The notes under the pieces are model-generated. The model ran no database searches. It saw only the letters and a list, made by a program, of their open reading frames with translations, and was not told the DNA's origin. A stretch of 64,000 bases of DNA from Azospirillum sp. TSA2s (GTDB lineage Bacteria > Pseudomonadota > Alphaproteobacteria > Azospirillales > Azospirillaceae), in NCBI RefSeq assembly GCF_004923315.1, contig NZ_CP039651.1:248001-312000 (forward strand). The letters run 5' to 3'. This document shows, piece by piece, positions 59,818 through 64,000 of the stretch. The translations under genes and the position numbers were made by a program. The first letter of the stretch is position 1; the number at the start of each line of letters is the position of its first letter.

Positions 59818-61264
59818 TTTGCAGGGGAAGCTGCGCCCGTATCAGAGAGCCGGCGTGCAGTGGCTACACCTGCTCTCTGGGCTTGGGCTGGGCGCCTGCC
59901 TTGCCGACGACATGGGGCTCGGCAAGACAATCCAGGTTCTCTCCCTGCTGCTGGTCCAGCGCCAACAGCACGCCGAGGGCCAGCCTAGTCTCCTGATGGC
60001 GCCGGCGTCCCTGCTCGCCAACTGGACCGCGGAGATCGAGCGTTTCGCGCCCAGCCTGAGGGCGAAGATCGTCCACCCGTCCGCCATGCCGGCGGATCAG
60101 GTCAGGCAGATAACGCCAGATGAGTTCGCAGGGATTGACTTGGTAATCACCAGCTATGGCACTCTGCTGCGCGTGCCGGCACTGGCCAGGACGAACTGGC
60201 GTCTCATCGTATTGGACGAGGCGCAGGCGATCAAGAACCCGACCGCCAAGCAGACCAAGGCGGCCAAGGCTCTCAAAGCGGGGGCGCGCATCGCGCTGAC
60301 GGGCACGCCGGTCGAGAATCATCTCGGCGATCTGTGGTCGATCTTCGACGTCATCAATCCGGGCCTGCTGGGAACGGCCAAGCAGTTCAAGAGCTACACA
60401 AAAACCCTGGCCGAACGGGCGCACAATCCCTATGGCCCCCTGCGGGAGTTGGTGCGCCCATACATTCTGCGGCGCATGAAGACGGACCGCTCCGTCATCG
60501 CTGACCTGCCCGACAAGACGGAGGTTTCCGCCTACTGCGCGCTCAGCCGTAAGCAGGCTGCTCTTTACGCTCAAACAGTCTCCGACTTGGCGGACGCGCT
60601 GCAGGAGGCCGAGGGCATCCAGCGCAAAGGCGTCGTGCTGACGACGCTGATGCGGCTCAAGCAGATCTGCAACCATCCCTCGCAGTGGCTCGGCGACAAC
60701 GCCTGGGCCGAGGAGGACAGCGGCAAATGGGCCCGCCTGCGAGGAATCGCTTCGGTGGTGGCAGCCCGCCAGGAGAAGATGCTGGTGTTCACCCAGTTCC
60801 GCGAGGTGACGGCGCCGTTGGCGTCGTTCCTGGGCGGGGTGTTCGGGCGACCCGGACTGGTGCTGCATGGCGATACGGCGGTGAAGAACCGCAAGGCGCT
60901 GGTCGACACCTTTCAGAAGGACGAGACGATCCCATTCTTCATCCTGTCGCTAAAGGCCGGCGGTTCGGGCCTAACGCTGACGGCGGCATCGCACGTCGTG
61001 CATTTCGACCGCTGGTGGAACCCGGCGGTGGAGAACCAGGCGACCGACCGGGCCTTCCGCATCGGCCAAAAGAAGAACGTGCTGGTCCACAAGTTCGTCT
61101 GCCAGGGCACGGTCGAGGAGCGGATCGAGGCCTTGATCGAATCGAAGAAGCGGCTGTCGGATGATCTCCTCGCTGGCTCGGATGAGATCATTCTTACCGA
61201 GATGGCAAATGAGGACCTGCTGCGGCTGGTGGCCCTTGATCTGAACGCCGCGACGAGGGAGTGA
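59818..61264 (+). pseudogene. SNF2-family helicase, N-terminus replaced by an IS6-family element
   Basis: About 480 residues with the complete two-lobed SNF2 motor: KLRPYQRAGVQWLHLLSGLG, motif I ADDMGLGKTIQVLSLLL, motif II LIVLDEAQAIKNPTAKQTKA, motif III ARIALTGTPVENHLGDLWSI, motif V SLKAGGSGLTLTAASHVVHF and motif VI ENQATDRAFRIGQKKNVLVH. In this bacterial group the motor is preceded by a long N-terminal domain (SNF2_N-associated, several hundred residues), which is gone; the break is the right end of the IS. A start inside the IS (59762) could still make a protein, so residual expression is possible. A SWIM gene follows 5 bases on. Confidence 0.88.
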
Positions 61265-61269
61265 CGCCG

Positions 61270-62250
61270 ATGGGATATGGGTATGGAGGATGGGCGCCGT
61301 ATGTCCCGGTCGCCGAACGCCGTCGACGGGCGGAGCGCGAGATGGCAAAACTGCGCAAGAAGGGGCATCCGGTTTCACCGGTGCGGATCGAGGGGCGCAC
61401 CATCGCCCGGACCTTCTGGGGCAAGGCGTGGTGCGATAACCTGGAGAGCTATCGCGACTACGAGAATCGCCTGCTTCGCGGCCGCACCTATGTGCGCAAC
61501 GGCTCGGTGGTTGATCTGCAGATCGCGCCACGGCAGGTGAAGGCGATGGTCAGCGGCTCGGCGATCTACACGGTCACCATCAGCATCACGACACTGCCCG
61601 AGGCCCGGTGGCAGTCACTGTGCCAGGGATGCGCCGGCGGGATCGACACCCTGGTCGAATTGCTCCAGGGGCGGTTTTCCAAAGCGGTGATGGAGCGACT
61701 CTGCCGTCAGGAAACTGGGCTGTTCCCCACGCCCTCGGAAATCCGGTTCTCGTGCACTTGCCCTGACGCGGCGTGGATGTGTAAGCACGTCGCGGCGGCC
61801 CTCTATGGCATCGGGGCGCGGCTGGATGAAACGCCCGAGCTTTTGTTCCGGCTGCGTGATGTGGACGAGAAGGACCTGCTGGCCAGCGTGGACCCGGCAG
61901 TACCTTTGACCAGCATCGAGCCTGCGGCTGCGAACATTCTTGCGGATGAGGATCTTTCGGTACTGTTTGGCCTCGACATGGCTGGAGGGGAAAGCCTGCC
62001 ACCGCTGGGCGGAGATGCAGCGGCGTCCAAGCCGCGTGCGACGAGGCGACGCCGGGACAGTGGTGCGCCGGCAATGGCGGTCTCGGACGCGGTGTCACCG
62101 CAGGACGCCGCCAAGAAGGTGAGGTCGCGCAGGAAGGTCAAGGAGGTGCCAGCGGCATCGGGGGCAGCCGCGGCGCCGCAGGCCGATCAACGCCCCCGAC
62201 GCCGCAAACGAGGGGCCGTGTGGGACCCCGCGGACATCTACGAGCCGTGA
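61270..62250 (+). CDS. SWIM zinc-finger protein, partner of the SNF2 helicase
   Basis: 326 residues from ATG 61270. N-terminal region with PYVPVAERRRRAEREMAKLR, GRTIARTFWGKAWCDNLESY and YENRLLRGRTYVRNGSVVDL; the SWIM motif is IRFSCTCPDAAWMCKHVAAA (CxCx5-7CxH). The C-terminal ~90 residues are basic, Ala/Arg-rich and low-complexity (KPRATRRRRDSGAPAMAV, RPRRRKRGAVWDP). SWIM proteins bind DNA or protein and are routinely encoded next to SNF2-type helicases in bacteria. Five bases separate it from the helicase, so they form an operon. Confidence 0.9.
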   Translation: MGYGYGGWAPYVPVAERRRRAEREMAKLRKKGHPVSPVRIEGRTIARTFWGKAWCDNLESYRDYENRLLRGRTYVRNGSVVDLQIAPRQVKAMVSGSAIYTVTISITTLPEARWQSLCQGCAGGIDTLVELLQGRFSKAVMERLCRQETGLFPTPSEIRFSCTCPDAAWMCKHVAAALYGIGARLDETPELLFRLRDVDEKDLLASVDPAVPLTSIEPAAANILADEDLSVLFGLDMAGGESLPPLGGDAAASKPRATRRRRDSGAPAMAVSDAVSPQDAAKKVRSRRKVKEVPAASGAAAAPQADQRPRRRKRGAVWDPADIYEP

Positions 62251-62719
62251 CCATTGTGTCGAGGCGGCCGGTGGCGGTGCATCCGATGCGATCGCCCATC
62301 GCACCAGAGGTGGCACCGCGAGGTTGGCCTCCAGGATCGCTCTAGTGAGCGGACTGGTCGAGGGACCAACCGGCGATCTGGCCCGGGTAGGTTCGCAGGT
62401 TCAAGTCTGGGGCGCGCAACCACCGAGAGTTGGGGCTTCCACCGATCGACGTTTGACCCCAGAACCGAGCGGAGGACGCCCTGAAAGTGTGGAAGTTTCG
62501 GTCCAGCACCCGCATGGGGAGCGGCTGAACTTCTCCTCCTACGTCGAGGTGCGGCTTGCGGCCATCAGCAAGCGTGAGCAGACTAAGCGTCGCCGCCCCC
62601 CTAAGAAGGCGTGCGCGAGGTTTGACCCGATCCCTGGATCGCTGGAACCGAACGCGCCCTGAAATTCGTCCGAGCTCTCCACCTGGACCAATGCGGAGAC
62701 ATCAGATAAGTCGCCGCCA
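62251..62719. other. Gene-poor region
   Basis: About 470 bases with no gene I can support. The frame 62324-62662 has no family, no good ribosome-binding site and odd composition. Two loosely similar segments (TTTGACCCCAGAACCGAGCG near 62453 and TTTGACCCGATCCCTGGATC near 62620, each leading to CGCCCTGAAA) suggest a decayed direct repeat. Confidence 0.4.
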
Positions 62720-63061
62720 TCAGCTCTGAGGCGGCTTGCCCGGATGGCGGGCGAGCCAGCGGTCGAGTTGCCGGATCTCCTTCTCCTGGTCCGTGATGAT
62801 CTTCCTCGCCATCTTCTGAAACTCAGGATCGCGTCCGTTCTGGAGTTCGGCTCGCGCCATGTCGACAGCCCCCCGGTGATGCTTCCGCATCATGGAGGCG
62901 AAGTCGTGATCAATATCGCCGGTCATGGGCTGCGCAATCATGGACTGCTGCATCTTCTGCATCGCCCCCATCATCGCCTGGGAGCCCGGGGAGTTGGACA
63001 TCAAGCCCCTTTGCATCATGCCCTGATGTGCCTGCGTTCCCTGGTGCACGGCCGTAACCAA
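62720..63061 (-). CDS. DUF305-family protein, start uncertain
   Basis: 113 residues by the longest frame, which would need TTG at 63061 right after an in-frame TAA; ATG codons at 63019 or 63016 are more realistic. The DUF305/ferritin-like core is clear: AMMGAMQKMQQSMIAQPMTG, DIDHDFASMMRKHHRGAVDM, ARAELQNGRDPEFQKMARKI and ITDQEKEIRQLDRWLARHPG. Family members are exported helical proteins with His/Met-rich metal sites and often occur with copper or other metal resistance genes. No signal peptide remains, so the 5' end may have been lost. Confidence 0.7.
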   Translation of the reverse strand: MVTAVHQGTQAHQGMMQRGLMSNSPGSQAMMGAMQKMQQSMIAQPMTGDIDHDFASMMRKHHRGAVDMARAELQNGRDPEFQKMARKIITDQEKEIRQLDRWLARHPGKPPQS

Positions 63062-63141
63062 TTATGAGGTCTCCCCCGAGTTGCGATGGAGGGGGTGCTG
63101 CTTTACTCTGGGTTCAATCACCTTGAGCGAAGGAGCTTTCC

Positions 63142-64000
63142 TTGTCCGACCCGATGCGCGCGTTGATCCAACGCTGGCGTGAGGATACCGGCGCGACGTA
63201 CCGGACCTGGTTTCTGTGGAACGAGCGGGTGAAGAACTTCCGCTCAATCCGCCGCGGCATCCAGCAGGTTGTAACCGACATCGAGGCCGGCACCTTCGGC
63301 AACGTCTATCGCGGCTCGTCGCTGGAGACGGTGGTTCACTCGATCGCCGAGCAGCGCCAGATCTTCAAGGGAGCGGACCACGCTTTCCTGTGGAAACCCA
63401 AGCTGCGCATCCCGGACATCTATGAGAACCCGGACAACCAGCGCGCCTTCGGGCGGTTACTCGACGCCTGCGTCTGCTGCAACGTTGAGGCGCAAATCCT
63501 CGCCGCCATCCGGCAGATCGACGCCAAGCAGATCAAGGGGCTTGGGCCGGCGGTGGCGAACCTCCTGTACTTCCTGCACCCGACCCTGGTGCCGACCTTC
63601 AACACGGCCATCGTCAACGGCTACAACGCTCTGACCGGCGCCAAGGTAAAGCTCGGCCGGTGGGACGAGTTCCTGGCGATGCGCCAGGGCATCCTGGCGC
63701 TGAACGCCGAATACCGCGACTTGCTGTCCAACGATCTCGGGGCCATCGGCGGACTGCTGTTCGACGTCGGCTCCGCACGCTACGCCGCGCCGCCGCGCAC
63801 CAACGATGCTGCCGCCCGCACCGTGTGGGAAGCCGACCTCGCCAAGGTGCGTGAGGAGAGCGCCAAGGCTTCCAAGGCTGCGGCCGCCGAGCGCGAGGGT
63901 GACCGCACGCACACCGAAATCCAGGGTTGGCTGCGTGATCTGGGCAAGGCGCTGGGCTACGATGTATGGATCGCCTCCAACGACCGCAGCCGGGCCTACG
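63142..64000 (+). CDS. Large hypothetical protein, possible restriction-type nuclease, partial at right edge
   Basis: 286 residues visible, continuing past the window. TTG at 63142 has AAGGAG six bases upstream; ATG 63154 is an alternative. It reads LSDPMRALIQRWREDTGATY, RTWFLWNERVKNFRSIRRGI, then IRQIDAKQIKGLGPAVANLL, YFLHPTLVPTFNTAIVNGYN and, at the edge, EIQGWLRDLGKALGYDVWIA. The GLGPAVANLLYFLHP stretch is helix-hairpin-helix-like, and the last part resembles the start of an endonuclease-like domain in proteins annotated as type II restriction enzymes. I recall the family only loosely; the catalytic part is outside the window. Confidence 0.6.
   Translation, partial: MSDPMRALIQRWREDTGATYRTWFLWNERVKNFRSIRRGIQQVVTDIEAGTFGNVYRGSSLETVVHSIAEQRQIFKGADHAFLWKPKLRIPDIYENPDNQRAFGRLLDACVCCNVEAQILAAIRQIDAKQIKGLGPAVANLLYFLHPTLVPTFNTAIVNGYNALTGAKVKLGRWDEFLAMRQGILALNAEYRDLLSNDLGAIGGLLFDVGSARYAAPPRTNDAAARTVWEADLAKVREESAKASKAAAAEREGDRTHTEIQGWLRDLGKALGYDVWIASNDRSRAY

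Noticed and set aside
62324..62662. 112-residue frame between the SWIM and DUF305 genes
   Set aside because: No family, weak start and composition unlike neighbouring genes; treated as noncoding.
1..64000. tRNA, rRNA, riboswitch or CRISPR features
   Set aside because: I saw no tRNA-like acceptor/T-loop pattern, no rRNA segment, no recognised riboswitch core and no regularly spaced repeat array; a covariance-model scan would be decisive.

Overview
The window is high-GC DNA of alphaproteobacterial character. The evidence is a GTTC-N7-GTTC LexA box in front of an imuA-imuB-dnaE2 cassette, a complete FtrABCD iron-uptake operon of the Brucella/Bordetella type, several OmpR/HisKA two-component pairs and many rhizobial/azospirilla-type insertion sequences. 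An Azospirillum-like member of the Rhodospirillales is my best guess, but this is inference. There is no replication gene, rRNA, tRNA or CRISPR array. The density of insertion sequences and broken genes suggests an accessory region of a plasmid, chromid or genomic island.

Layout. 1-4.5 kb: a minus-strand catabolic operon (RraA-like aldolase, Ldh-type dehydrogenase, iron alcohol dehydrogenase, aldehyde dehydrogenase running off the left edge) with a divergent LysR regulator. 4.6-7.0 kb: ubiX beheaded by an IS6-family element, a second IS6-family transposase head to head with it, and a receiver-domain fragment. 7.2-10.8 kb: a response regulator, a GGDEF cyclase and three small proteins. 10.8-12.1 kb: an IS1595-family element with a frameshifted transposase. 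12.3-17.4 kb: a 24-residue hydrophobic peptide gene, an RND adaptor cut off at its 3' end, its OmpR regulator and a divergent two-component pair. 17.6-20.8 kb: first ftrABCD operon. 21.4-23.1 kb: a PAP2 phosphatase and a lone ABC ATPase. 23.1-29.7 kb: a three-layer nest of mobile elements (ISKra4-like, containing IS66-like, containing a serine-recombinase element). 29.7-31.0 kb: paralogues of the 7-10 kb response regulator and small protein, then a broken coiled-coil gene. 31.4-35.9 kb: a beheaded strawberry-notch-type helicase, a compact operon of unknown genes including a C2H2 zinc-finger protein, and a second copy of a small protein. 35.9-41.4 kb: SOS mutagenesis cassette. 42.1-47.8 kb: a tyrosine recombinase next to a tniA-tniB-tniQ transposition module. 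48.2-51.5 kb: second ftrABCD operon, collinear with the first at a constant 30,655-base offset. 51.6-54.5 kb: IS110 remnant, membrane protein genes and a PepSY protein. 54.7-58.8 kb: a five-gene envelope operon (OmpR regulator, kinase, DedA, PAP2, DedA). 58.9-64 kb: an IS6-family element that beheads an SNF2 helicase, followed by a SWIM zinc-finger gene, a DUF305 gene and the start of a possible restriction-type gene at the right edge.

Functional themes are ferrous iron import (two operons, each with a candidate Fur-type site), sensing and envelope maintenance (four two-component-type loci, DedA and PAP2 proteins), SOS-induced mutagenesis, and repeated element insertion that truncated ubiX, the RND adaptor, the notch-type helicase and the SNF2 helicase. 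Every in-frame premature stop codon I could place in the decaying genes (four of four) is TAG.
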